Of a stretch of 64,000 nt of DNA, positions 51,133-61,748 are shown piece by piece. Under the pieces are notes generated by a model. It was not told the origin of the DNA. It did no database searches and saw only the letters and a list, made by a program, of their open reading frames with translations. This stretch comes from Dermatemys mawii. Its lineage: Eukaryota > Chordata > Testudines > Dermatemydidae. The first letter of the stretch is position 1. Every line of letters begins with the position of its first letter. The position numbers and the translations under genes were made by a program. Location: contig ML677341.1 in the NCBI GenBank assembly GCA_007922305.1, positions 68,630,663 through 68,694,662 of the forward strand, read 5' to 3'.

Positions 51133-51568
51133 TAGTGTGTGCACGTATATGGTGCATATTTTGTTTTCTACAGACATCCTAGTTTTCAGGCTAAATTCTT
51201 TGTATGTTAGTCATCCCTTTTAACCTGTCAGAGTACACTGAAAGTACTTTGTACTTCTATAAATGTCCAGTGTGTTCAGTGCATTCTTCCATGAAGTTTT
51301 CAGCACAAATATATTTATAAAGTAGGCATGGTGGTATGTCCTCTGGATTTTGAATGCCTATTTAAAATTTAAATGGTCTTTAGATATCTTCAAACAGCAG
51401 CAGGTTGCTGGATAATTTACATTTTACCTCAGTGAGGCTGATGTATTATCCCATAGCCTGCAGTTGTATATACCACACACTGAGTACTGAGAGGTTACTT
51501 GTGCTTGTAGTCTATTTGTGAGGAGAGCTGAGATGGGTAAGCTTATTGAACAACAGTGTTTTTTCTAG
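51133..51568 (+). other. dynein intron segment
   Basis: AT-rich. Ends in the acceptor 'tgttttttctag'. Confidence 0.5.
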
Positions 51569-51881
51569 AAACTGAATTCATTCTATTTGAAGGATTTAGG
51601 GCACATGAAGCTGAGCTAATCATCAACAAACTCTTTAATCTCTATCATTACTTGCATTTTCATGTTAGTGATTGTGACAGTTTTTCCCTCTTGTCATCAG
51701 GTATGGAAGGCAATGGTCAGCACTCTGTAATGAGACTGGAGACATTTATGGCACACTGCGAGCTCTACCAGCTTAGTATTCCGGTTTCATACACAGACAG
51801 TGAATGGAGAGACAATCTCAAAAAGGTGCTGGACAAAATGGTACTTCCATTCAGTTCCCCTTCGCTGATCATCAAATAGGG
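51569..51881 (+). pseudogene. dynein heavy chain exon(s): AAA4 P-loop
   Basis: Open frame from 51569 to 51879. The first part, EFILFEGFRAHE, weakly matches the LVxFxxAIEH segment before AAA4. The core GMEGNGQHSVMRLETFMAH then CELYQLSI and SEWRDNLKKVL clearly matches AAA4. The family P-loop is GxGGSGRQS or GxGGTGKQS; here Gly to Glu and Arg/Lys-Gln to Gln-His changes break it. About 12 extra residues lie between the two parts. They correspond to 'gtgattgtg...tcatcag' (33 bp), possibly a collapsed intron. Near the end the frame shifts: FADHQI (51861-51878), the family LFADxQI block, is in a different frame and about 10 nt are missing before it. Confidence 0.75.
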
Positions 51882-52314
51882 GTAGAAGCAGCCAGGATTA
51901 AAATAAAATAATGTGTGAGGGAAATATAAAAATAAGCATATCACTTAGGGTCCTAACCATTACAATCAAAAAAATAATACAGTAAATCATTAGGAATGAA
52001 GAAATAGAGCAAGCAGCACTGAAAACGGAGAGGTGTTTTGTCACAAAATTGCAGCATTAATAGTGTTTTGAAGCTTCACATTTAAATTGCCTATTGTGAC
52101 ACTAAAAATGCACAGTAGGAAAATGATACTTATTTTAGTTACTTGTTAAAAGAGAAAGAAATAAATATGAAGGTTTTAAAGCATAAATCTCTTTCATAAC
52201 TAACAACTAATCCAGGAATATCGGGACAGGAAGCAAACTAAAAGTGAACGGGTGATTTTTAAAATGCTTTTGTAATCTGGGGTATAAATGAAGAAACTGT
52301 CTCTTCTGCTCTAG
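51882..52314 (+). other. dynein intron
   Basis: Short intron, A-rich, ending 'ctcttctgctctag'. Confidence 0.6.
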
Positions 52315-52407
52315 AAGGAGTCATTTTTAGAAGATCTAAATATGATCCTAAGTGCTACTGATATTCCTACTTTATTCGATAATCAAGCAAAACTAGAAAT
52401 AGAAAAG
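52315..52407 (+). pseudogene. dynein heavy chain exon: FLED block of AAA4
   Basis: The acceptor is 'tctgctctag' and the donor AAG|gttatt. 93 nt, 31 codons, open: KESFLEDLNMILSATDIPTL then FDNQAKLEIEK. Family members read K-D/E-E-S-F-x-E-D-I-N-x-L-L-N-x-G-D/E-V-P-N-L/I-F at this place, so the match is close. It follows FADHQI in the preceding exon exactly as expected. No lesion in this exon. Confidence 0.8.
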
Positions 52408-52511
52408 GTTATTTCTTTTTTCTTATAATAGCCCAAGTATTGTGCAATTATACTCTGTCTGTCTGCTTTTTATATGATTGCAATTTTCTACATGTTTTTC
52501 CCCACCTACAG
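52408..52511 (+). other. dynein intron, 104 bp
   Basis: A compact intron with a pyrimidine-rich 3' end, 'gtttttccccacctacag'. Confidence 0.6.
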
Positions 52512-52700
52512 ATGCATCAACTGTTCCCACCTAATGAGCCACAAGTTGAGTTTATCTCATATATCCTGTATAATAAATTCAAGTAAAGATTCAAAAGGAA
52601 ATTGTGCATTGGCATTCCGTCCTATAGGAAAAAGGCTTTTCATGAGCACCTGCATCTATTTCCAGCTCTCATTAACTGCTGACCAATAGACTGGTTCCAG
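52512..52700 (+). pseudogene. dynein heavy chain exon: AAA4 DWFQ block
   Basis: The acceptor is 'cccacctacag' and the donor CAG|gtgact. The end reads HLHLFPALINC, then TGA (52680-52682), then PIDWFQ. The family has FPALINCCTIDWFQ, so the second Cys is a stop. Further 5', in another frame, the block ALAFRPIGKRLF matches the LAMSPIGDAF motif, showing a frameshift around 52640. Two independent lesions make this exon non-functional. Confidence 0.8.
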
Positions 52701-52852
52701 GTGACTGCATATCATCTGCATTTATCTAATTTTTATTTATTTTTTAAAAGAATTTAAAGTTATGGCTCATCTGCAGTGCTTCAATATTTGAGTAGTAAAC
52801 AAAAATGCAAATACAGCACTAAGCTGTTAATGAGATGTATCTAGCTCTTCTT

Positions 52853-52882
52853 CTTCTTTTTTTTTTTTTTTTTTTTTTTTTT
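52853..52882. repeat. poly(T) tract
   Basis: A T run of about 25 or more after 'cttcttctt', perhaps the tail of an antisense retroelement. No clear element is adjacent. Confidence 0.7.
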
Positions 52883-53156
52883 GCATTAACTCCATTTCTT
52901 CTATCCCATTACAGCATCTACAGTATATTGGATTCACCAATTCCAAAACTGTATTCTATTATTTCATGAGCTACTGCCAAACATGTTAACATATTTATAT
53001 CCTAATTGTGCCTACAAAAATAGCAATAATATTGTTTCACACAGAGGCATAATGCTGAAAAGGAAAGGACTGCAGAATTTTAGGGCTTGTTTAAACAGAG
53101 TTAGTGCACAGCAAGCTGGGGTGTCAATCTAGAGGGCACTAGCTTGCTGACTCCAA
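52883..53156 (+). other. dynein intron segment
   Basis: Nothing recognised. Confidence 0.4.
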
Positions 53157-53640
53157 TGGGTGTGTCTACACTGCAATTAAAAACTCATGGCTGTCTAGTG
53201 CCAGCTGACTCAGACTTGGGCCTTGTCTTCACTAGAGGGGGGGATCGACTGCATATACACAACTTCAGCTATGTGAATCACGTAGGTGAAGTTTGCGTAT
53301 CTGCAGCTGACTTACCTGCCGTCCTCACTCTGGCGGCGCAGCTCGCTCCCCCGTTGAATCCAGTCAACGGGCACGCTCCCCCGTTGACTCCAGCTTACGC
53401 CTTTGGTCAAGCTGGAGTTACGGAGTCGACGGGGGCAGCACTGGTGATCGATTTCTCGCGTCTTGATGAGACGCAATAAATCGATCGCCATAAGATCAAT
53501 CTTTCCCCGCTGTAGTGAAGACAAGGTGTAAGAGGCTCAGCCTAAGGGACTGTTTATTTGCAGTGCAGACATTCAGCCTGTAAGCCCAAGTCAGCTGGGC
53601 CAGCCACAGTTGTCTAATTGCTGTGTAGACATACCTTACC
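53157..53640. mobile_element. host MITE interrupted by a Harbinger-like MITE
   Basis: Outer element: 'gtgtgtctacactgcaatta' at the left and 'gctgtgtagacataccttac' at the right, inverted relative to each other. The body words 'gccagctgactcagactt' and 'aggctcagcctaagggac' flank the inserted copy at 53219-53528. The outer element is therefore the older one. Confidence 0.65.
53219..53528. mobile_element. PIF/Harbinger-like MITE, copy 2
   Basis: About 310 bp. Termini are 'ccttgtcttcact' and 'agtgaagacaagg'. Interior words 'cacaacttcagctatgtgaa', 'gagtcgacgggggca' and 'tgatcgatttctcgcgtctt' match copy 3 closely and copy 1 loosely. It contains a duplicated 'gctcccccgttga' segment. Open frames within are incidental. 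Confidence 0.75.
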
Positions 53641-54860
53641 TGTCTCTGTAGACCCTGCTACTGTGCACTAGAGTTCCCTACTACACTTACTTACAGCTGT
53701 TTGAAATAGCAGTAGGTCAAAGTGCTCTAACTTTTGGTGCTTGGAAGCAGGATACACACGGGTAGCTAGTGCATGGCTCACTAGTGCACTGTAGATTTAT
53801 ACTGTGGCTTTAGAATCTACTGTGGCTGTAGATTTATATGAAGTTAGTTAGGTTGACGGAATCTCAGTCCATTGTGTAGGCTGCGTGATAGTCCCTCCCT
53901 GTCCATCTCTGAGGGAGGCCACGTGTCCTCATCATTATATACCTGTAAAGGTGAGCTCAAAGGGGGGAATTAGCTACACCTAGAGCTCCAGTCCTCCGGC
54001 TGGGCAGCAGAGTACAGCAGTCAGGGCAGGGCATCAAACAGTAGGTTCTGACCTGCAATCAGGACAGAGTAATTAAGTAGTCCTTGAGCCCCATGCCCTC
54101 AGCCAGAGTGGTTCAGCAACCAGTGAGTCAGCTCTAACCTGCAATCAGGCCAGAGCAGTTCAGCCATCTATGAGCCCCAGGTGAGGGTGAGCCCCAGGTG
54201 AGGGTTGCTAGTTCTCCAGGATTGGCCTGGAGTCTCCAGGAATTAAAGATTAATCTTTAATTAAAGATTACATCGTGTGATGACATCTCCAGGAATACAT
54301 CCACCCAAAACTGGCAACCCTAGCATCAATAAAGTCTACAGGCTCAGGTAAGGGTGAGCACTAAGCACGGTCTGTGGGGCTCAGGTAGGGGTGCCCAACG
54401 AGCACAGGTCTCCTGGCCTAAGGAAGGGGAGTACTGCCACCCCAGGGATGAGGTGGCAAGGGGGACACAGGCCCATCCAACTCAACCACATCCAAGCCTA
54501 GGGCCCTAAAAGTGGCAGAGTTGTCCACTACTGAGTCAGCAAGGATCCACTCACAATACACTGACTTTGTATCATGCCAGTTCCCAACCAGACTGTTGCC
54601 TGGTTTCCCTGGGCGGCTTGCTACTCTCCTCCTCAGGTGTACCTGTATCTGACATCTCAGGGAGCTCTGGCCAGTCTGTAGGTGGCAGCTCCAGCAGCTC
54701 ATTGGCACCTCGATCAGCCAGCAGCCCAGGGAGATCCCAGCAGCTCCTCTGCAGGCTCCAGCAGCAGGCAGGGTACACCCTGTCTCTATGATGACTCCCA
54801 CTCAACTGAGCTTTAGGTCCAGCCTTTTGTACTTCCTTTTCCTGTCCTGCCCTTCCCTTC
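53641..54860. mobile_element. GC-rich interspersed repeat, family unknown
   Basis: From about 53880 it is rich in repeated words such as 'tgcaatcagg' (two blocks about 100 bp apart) and 'gagccccaggtgagggt' (twice at 54174-54205). A near-palindrome 'gattaatctttaattaaaga' lies at 54247. It looks like an LTR or a composite repeat. No coding motif recognised. Confidence 0.4.
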
Positions 54861-54943
54861 CAGCAGGGTGGATGTGAGTCTCCTGGTTCAGCCCACCCAG
54901 CTGGAAGGGAAGGGCAGGACAGAAAAAGGAATTACAAAAGGCC
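54820..54943. repeat. long inverted repeat (hairpin)
   Basis: The left arm 54820-54864 ('cctgtcctgcccttcccttc' core) and right arm 54900-54943 ('gaagggaagggcaggaca' core) are complementary over about 44 bp with few mismatches. A loop of about 35 bp separates them. Confidence 0.8.
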
Positions 54944-54964
54944 ACACCTCCTTGCTACACATTG

Positions 54965-55100
54965 ACGTATCGGTGTCTACACTGGTGGTTATGATTGCAG
55001 AGCTATGTCAGTCAAGAGTGTGTTTTGTCACACCCCTGACAAATGTAGCTATGCTGCTAAAACTTTTCAGTGTATTTCTTAATGTGTGTATTTGAACAAC
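54965..55100. mobile_element. MITE fragment
   Basis: 'tatcggtgtctacactggtg' and a 'gtcacacccctgac' core resemble the hAT MITE at 34990. Only part remains. Confidence 0.45.
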
Positions 55101-56630
55101 CATGAGTAAAACATTGGTTTTTAATTAGTTGTATAGCAGTTTCAGTGATTTGCTTGCTCTTCCCTATGTGGCATTTAAACAGCAGGAATGGTTTAAACAA
55201 ACCTCTGGCTTTTTAAATTTTTTATATTTCATTTTGATGCGGCAACATTTCTAACTTTTTTTGTTTTGAAAGTTGTATAAATGGTTGATGTTCTATACTG
55301 TTGGTTCACTGGCTCTAATGAATTATCAGCTTCACAAACTTCGTTGTTGTTCCCTGTGGAACCGTAGCAATTAAAAAGTTGTGCCAATTTGGCTTCTTAG
55401 TATAAGGTAACTATTGGAAGAAAACAAGTTGCTGCGTTAGAATCCATCATGAACAAACAAATCACCTTAATTGGCTGCATAATGAGATGGCCCTTTTGTA
55501 GAATAAGCACTTGGAGAGTTCACTGTTGAATTGGATCTTTAAGTTTTGCAGAAACTGAATATGTCAACTAAGCTAATTAAATAAAACAAGACTGACAGAT
55601 TTGTTTCAGCTTTTCAAATACAGATCAATAATGTTTAAGATAATATATTTATTATTTTAATTGTATCTGTTTACATATTTTTTTTACCCCAACTGGGTTC
55701 CAAGTTTCACCATCTTATGATAAGTATTTTGCTATTACTCTTTACTAGAAACTAAGAAAGTATATTTTATATCAGTCAATGGTCATCTTCAGTTTCAAAG
55801 AACATTGTGTTTAGCTGAACCTAAGAAAATATTCTTTCAAACAGTTTGTGTCAGACATTACTTATAACATTTAGGTTGCTTCACACTGGTCCCAGTTTTT
55901 CTTCTGTAACTTGTAAGAATTAGGCTTTGACTTACTTCAGGCTAAACATGTTCTTAATAGGCTTTGCATGAAACTGTCTTGAGATGGTGGCTAATCATAG
56001 TCTAGATAATGCAAAACTGGAAATGAATCTGTGTTTATGTGCAAGGTCTTCCATCAGAGTTTTTAAGCCTTTGCGTAAAGTACTTGAAACATATCACAAC
56101 CATCCTTTTAGTTATCATAAATGTATCCTAACGTTTTAAAAATCTTATTCTATTTTAATATAACTTTTGCATGCTTTTTAAAATTAAACTTTAGTACTCC
56201 AAAAACAATCTCTGTCTGTCTGTCTTTCTCAAAAGTGCTGAATATCACATAGTGTATAACCAGCACATAAGAAAACTGTACTTGGGAACAAGGTGGTTTA
56301 GAAATTAGTAATTTGAGTGAGGCCCAATCCATCAAAGCATCTAAACAAGTGCTTAATTTAAAACAAAGGAGCAGTCCTATTAAAGTCAATGGGACTATTT
56401 GTGTGTTTAAAGTTAAATACATGCTTAAGTGCTTTGCTTGAATGTGGCTATACAGCCTTCCACTTTTGGGTTCAAATGGAAGTACATCCAGTGGTGACAA
56501 AAAGTTGCAGCTTTGTGAAGGCAACTCAGTGGCCTATAGGAAATGGGTTTGATTGTCTCATTCCATTTTATAGTGGACAGGAGTTTGCCTCACAAGAAAC
56601 AATGTCACACAATCAGCATTAATTAGCACC
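55101..56630 (+). other. dynein intron segment
   Basis: AT-rich unique DNA. The exon following DWFQ is expected somewhere between 52.7 and 61.7 kb but was not identified. Confidence 0.4.
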
Positions 56631-56936
56631 AGGGTTGAAAGAAAGCTGGTACACCCCAGTACAGCATACTGGCAAGAGCCAGTACGGTGTACTGGACTGG
56701 CTTCCTCAGGTGGCAATTTAAAGGGCTTTGGGCTCCCAGCAGTGGCCAAAGCCCCAGGCCCTTTAAATCCCTGCCAGAACCGGCAGAGATTTAAAGGGCC
56801 TGAGGCGGTAGCAGCAGCTTGCCCCACCTCTTCCAGCTGAGACCAGTTGAGACCACACCCCTTCTGGTTGAAGCCCTGCTTCTTGCTCAGGACTCTGGCA
56901 TACTGGTAAGTCCTTTAAGTTACTTTCACCCCCGAT
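56631..56936. mobile_element. DNA-transposon-like repeat
   Basis: Left 'gggttgaaagaaagctggta', right 'aagttactttcacccc', weak inverted termini. The interior has internal palindromy around 'aatttaaagggctttgggc' and 'gatttaaagggcctgagg'. Confidence 0.5.
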
Positions 56937-57035
56937 TAGCACCCTTGTTAGCAGAAGAATAAAGGATTTAGTGGACCAGAGAGAATGAGCTTCATTTCCT
57001 GCCTGTACAAGGCCACTCCAGGTTCAGGTTGAGGC

Positions 57036-57595
57036 AGCTTGAGAAGCTTACCCTGTTGCCCCTCGGCCATGTACATTGGCCTAACTGGACAGTCTCTACT
57101 CAAAAGAATAAATGGACACAAATCTGATATTAGGAATCATAACATTCAAAAACCAGTAGGAGAACACTTCAGTCTCCCTGGTCACTCAATAACAGACCTG
57201 AAGGTGACAATTTTAAAACAGAAAAACTTCAAAAACAGACTCCAAAGAGAAGCTGCTGAACTGGAATTAATTTTCAAATTGGACACTATCAAATTAGGGC
57301 TAAACAGAGACAGGGGATGGCTGGGTCATTACACTAATTGAACTATTTCCCCATGTTAAGTATCCTGAGATCTTCTTGTCAACTGTCTGACATGGACCAT
57401 CTTGATTATCACTACAAAAGGTTTTTTTCTCCTGCTGATAATAGCCCATCTAAATTAAATAGCCTCTTAAAATTGGTATGGCAACTTCCACCTTTACATA
57501 TTTTCTGTGTGTATATGTATCTTATCCACTGTTCCATTCTATGCATCTGATGAAGTGGCCTATAGCCTATGAAAGCTTATGCTGAAATAAATAAA
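57036..57595 (+). mobile_element. Penelope-like element, 5'-truncated, sense copy
   Basis: Carries the C-terminal GIY-YIG domain, then a 3' UTR with 'gtatcctgagatcttcttgt', 'gccatagcctatgaaagc'-like words (57559-57580) and 'tgaaataaataaaa'. The 3' region matches the antisense copy at 31928-32232. Confidence 0.85.
57039..57341 (+). pseudogene. Penelope GIY-YIG endonuclease domain fragment
   Basis: 100 codons, open. Reads AMYIGLTGQSLLKRINGHKS then PVGEHFSLPGHS and RLQREAAELELIFKLDTIKL. YIG, the R-x-x-x-H at +9 to +13, PVGEHF and the downstream Glu-rich helix are the marks of the GIY-YIG endonuclease at the C-terminus of Penelope-like reverse transcriptases. The full protein also needs an RT of several hundred residues, which is absent. 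The first catalytic GIY strand is degraded (CCPSAM). This is a dead 5'-truncated copy whose ORF has survived by chance or youth. Not a host gene. Confidence 0.85.
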
Positions 57596-57708
57596 AACAT
57601 TTTCTGCACGTTTGGGTGTGTGTGTATGAGTAGATGCATCTAATCTGTTTGAATTATTACAAAATTGGCTGGTTTCAAAGGAATTACACATATATGGCTT
57701 GTGTAAGA

Positions 57709-57730
57709 ATAGAATAGAATAGAATAGAAC
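57709..57730. repeat. (AATAG)n microsatellite
   Basis: Four tandem 'agaat' units. A similar tract lies at 45163. Confidence 0.85.
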
Positions 57731-58086
57731 CTGCAAACTCTACTCTTAAAAGTAATTATTACTCACATGACTAGTCCCATTGAAGTCACTGGAACTGCCC
57801 ATAGGAGTAAGAATATTCAAAGACTAAGGCTTTGCAAGAGTGGGCCATAAATCATAAAGGATCCATCTACATTTAAGCTAACATACTAAAAACAGTAGTG
57901 TGGGCAACATGAGCAGCATCTTGGGCCTCCCAAGTACATACCTAGGATTTTGGAGGGGACTGGACACCGGCATCTAGTGCAAGCCCCCACCCAGGCCACC
58001 ACAGCCACCCTGTTAATTTTTTGGAATGCTAGCTTGATCAGAGATAGCCTGTGCACATCTACCTGAGCTAGGAATTAGTCCTCTTA

Positions 58087-58381
58087 GGGCTGGTCTTCAC
58101 TGCAGGGGGGATTGACTGAAGATACGCAACTTCAGCTACGTGAATCATGTAGCTGAAGTCAGCGTATCTTCAGCCGACTTACCTGCCGTCCTCATGGCAA
58201 TGGTGGTCAGCGGCGCACTCCCCCGTCGACTCCAGCTTGCACCTCGCGGCGAGCTGGTGTTACGGGAGTCGACGGGGGCGCTGCTAGTGATCGATTTCTC
58301 GCGTCTTAACGTGACACGAGAAATCAACCGCTAAAAGATTGATCGCTATCTGCCGATCCGGCGGGTAGTGAAGACCTACCC
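58087..58381. mobile_element. PIF/Harbinger-like MITE, copy 3
   Basis: 295 bp. Termini 'gggctggtcttcact' and 'agtgaagacctaccc', flanked on both sides by TTA (58084-58086 and 58382-58384). The 3-bp TWA duplication is the PIF/Harbinger signature. Interior words such as 'acgcaacttcagctacgtga' and 'gtgatcgatttctcgcgtct' match copies 1 and 2. Confidence 0.85.
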
Positions 58382-61300
58382 TTAGCTACAGTGCAGACGT
58401 AGACAAGCTTTTCAGTGCAAGGACTTTGTCAACATACTATTTACAAAGTGCCCCATATAATTAAGGAATATTAATAACAATAAATAATAATTTGAGATAA
58501 TATACTACACTTGTGCAATATATTCTATGAAGGAGCAAACAGGTAAATAATGTGGAATTCTATTATTTTTCAGTCTGAGTGAATACAAAACTAGTAATTA
58601 CTCATAGTGTCAGTGAAATTCTGTGTGACACAAGACTCAGTATTTCCAGGGGAAAAAAATGAATTTTGTATCACAGTTTAGTTTAAAAAAAACAAAACAG
58701 TGTTGATGTTTATACACCTGTGATCTCACATGCTCTATCTTTGTGTCAGCAGTTACAAACTCCATAATAAATCTTACAAGTTATTGTTACCAAGAACTCA
58801 GTTTATTATAAATTCAGATGTCATCAAAAAATTGTGTCCTTTTAAAAAATGACATCTGTGTGCTCCCTGCTTATTCCTGCTCCATAAATTCTATACCTGT
58901 TTTCAAGTTTTTTGCTCAGTTTTCAAATCAATTGAAGATTTTTCTGTCAACAGTGCAGATTCAGCCTAGTGCCTGAAAATTAAACTGTTATTTCTGTACC
59001 TTATAGAGCATCACCAACTGTAAATATTGTAGAATAAGAACTTAACTAGAAATTCTCTTAATAGTGCTTGAGACAGACTAGAATGAAGTTTGTCTATGTG
59101 TAGCTATATTGCCTCTGCTCTGCTGACAGAAAGAAAAATATGTTTTTGTCCGTAAACACAACACATATTGCTCAATAGCCACATAAGGAACAGATATTTA
59201 CAAGGCCAAGGTGCCATTTTTAGATGGGCACTTTCTGCCTATGACAAAAATAATTATATTTGCAACTCCATTAAGTGGAACTGCTAATCACATGAGGGAA
59301 GCCTGTAAAATAATTTCTTTGACCACTTACCCCAATGAGGATTCTAATCAGTGAGTCAAATTTCTTAATGATTGTCTTCTTCCTTCCTTCTTGTCACTAT
59401 TTTAGAAGATGATCTCTAATGTCTCATAAGACATAAAATGGAGGTTTTGACCACTTATGGTCATTAAAAATCCCACAGCACTCTCAGTAGCAGGGCTGTA
59501 TGCTGTTAAAAAGATGCCATATTCAAACCTAAAGGTGGATGTGTTTTAGGGATTGAGGAACTCTTCCTCATAAGTAATTTTATATATGTATTAAAGTTCA
59601 CAAATTGCCTTGGGATGAAAGGTAAAGTATACATTTCAGATATTACTGTTCACTCTTATTTACCTTAGGCAGACCTGATTTATACCCTAGTATTTTAGCA
59701 TTTATCATGCACCATTCACTAAACACAGAGAACAATGATCTCAGATGCACTACCAATTAAAATCAAAACACCTTTTGGGAGTCAAAGAAACCTAGTTATT
59801 AGTGTGACATAACAGTTGTTGTTTCCGCCTTCCTTCTAAAGGAAGAAAAAGGTATGCGTCAGTGAAAGGAATTCTTCAGTCCGCTGGATTTTTTTAAGGG
59901 CTGATTTGAGCCCTTTGTAGCTTTTCTGATTTTAACAATGATACAGAGTTGGTTATAAATAGGGAAGAAGAGAGTTGCTTGACTACAAGCCAAATCCTGC
60001 AGATTCTATTCAGACTAAACCCCTACTGGCTTTGTCTAGACTGTGATTTCAAAGAGTGTTGCTACAAACAGTTAGCTAACACATTCTAACTAAGTTATTT
60101 GAAAAAATGAGTGCATACAAGGCACACTGCCTATAATAAATACTAATCAGGTTTGATTAAAGCCTACCGGGAGTCTACGCTTCAACTCAACCAGCTTCAC
60201 ATGTGATAAAAACCTACATCACCTTATCTACACTGGGTTTTTTGCACCTGCTAGTGAATATAGTCTACCAACACACCTTTTGTTTATACTGCAATTAGGA
60301 GATGTGACTGAAACTTCTATAGACATACCCAAGCTAGCTTTGGTCTAGCTCAAGTAACAATGACACTGAAGCTGTGGCAGCAAAAACGGGGGAGGGGAGC
60401 TCCTCAAATATGTACCCAAGATCCTGGGAGGGTGGGGGTAGCCTTTCAATCACACCTCCCTATTGCATGTAGACAAACTCATAAAGCCTAGCCTAAACTT
60501 TTTAGCATATTAGCTGACATATTTTAACAACACAGCTTTTACTTCTAGTCTAGACAAAGCCATTGACTTCACTGGGAATTTTGTCTGAATAGGGACTTCA
60601 TGTCAGGAATGCATTAGTGACCTTAAAGCACATCTAGGAACATATTTCCTCCTCTGGAAAAGTAAGGATTTACTCATAGAAAAAGTGTGCAGTTTATTCC
60701 CTGCTGCAGTGTGTATTGCAGTCAGGGAAGCAGTTAAGCAATCCTGATGCAGAGCCAGGCTATGGGGTCCTCAAAGTTTACAACTACAGCATCTGTGCTC
60801 TTTTCATTCCATGAAAAGATAACCTAGTCACTAGGGGTGAATGTTTGTCACAGTGATTATCTAATAAAAGAAGAGCTGGAACACACTTCCAGTAAATGAT
60901 GGTACTGGAAGTACAGGAACACCATTCTGATTCTCCAAAAATGTACTGGAATGCTATTCTGGAACATTCCAGCAGGACTTGAGCTCTGGATTATCCATAA
61001 AAATCATGAGATATTCACAGTCTTCCTCCCCTACAGTTACCCCTGAGAAACCCAATTTAGAGAAACATATTTTTAGAGGTGTATTGATTGTGTTTTCCTT
61101 ATGAAAAATACCATTGACAATGGGCAGGGCGGAAGTAGGGAGATTTTATCACCCCTGATGCAGCATTCTTCCTACTAAAATGAAAATTGTTTTTACTGAT
61201 TGCAAAAGACAGAGGAATGAAGAAAGTTAAATTTGTTTGTTCAGCACCTAGCACACTGGGGTCTAAGTCCATGACTAAAGCTTCCAGGGGCTATAGTAAT

Positions 61301-61748
61301 AATAATTATTAATAAATTATCTGTGGGGCAGTGCACTGACGCAGTGAAAAGAACAGAACTAAGCTGTGCATTGTTTTTCTTGCAGTCTGACAGATCCACT
61401 TGACTATCATTAAGTAGTAGGACATGTTTTTTGACCAGCATTTTCCTTATTTTTAAAATACAACTTTCTTTGTATCTTAGAACTCATATAATATTAATAA
61501 ACACAATGTCCTGCATTTTTTCTCCTGACCTAACCTCCAAGTTGCTCAAGTAGAAATTGGAATTATTGTTTTTTTCTTCACTTGGTAGAAGAGTCTACAT
61601 TTTGCTGGATTTTCTGAGAAGCAGGGGAAAAAAATTAATTCTATGGGATTAAAAAGGACAATGTGCCTCCTTACTCCAAAACAGAATGGATGGGCTGCAA
61701 CTGAAAGAGGGAATCAGAGTTTATCTAATGTGGATAACTGTCATTCAG
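58382..61748 (+). other. dynein intron segment
   Basis: AT-rich. 60180-60600 carries worn words of 'gtctaga'/'tacactg' type that may be an old MITE. No exon recognised. Ends in 'taactgtcattcag'. Confidence 0.4.

Noticed and set aside
50425..51182. Several Arg/Pro/Ser-rich open frames of about 100 codons
   Set aside because: They fall in the GC-rich LTR and its minisatellite; all frames are open because of base composition.
53144..53524. 111-codon frame with an apparent unique product
   Set aside because: It is read through nested MITEs; a similar frame occurs in copy 3 at 58140.
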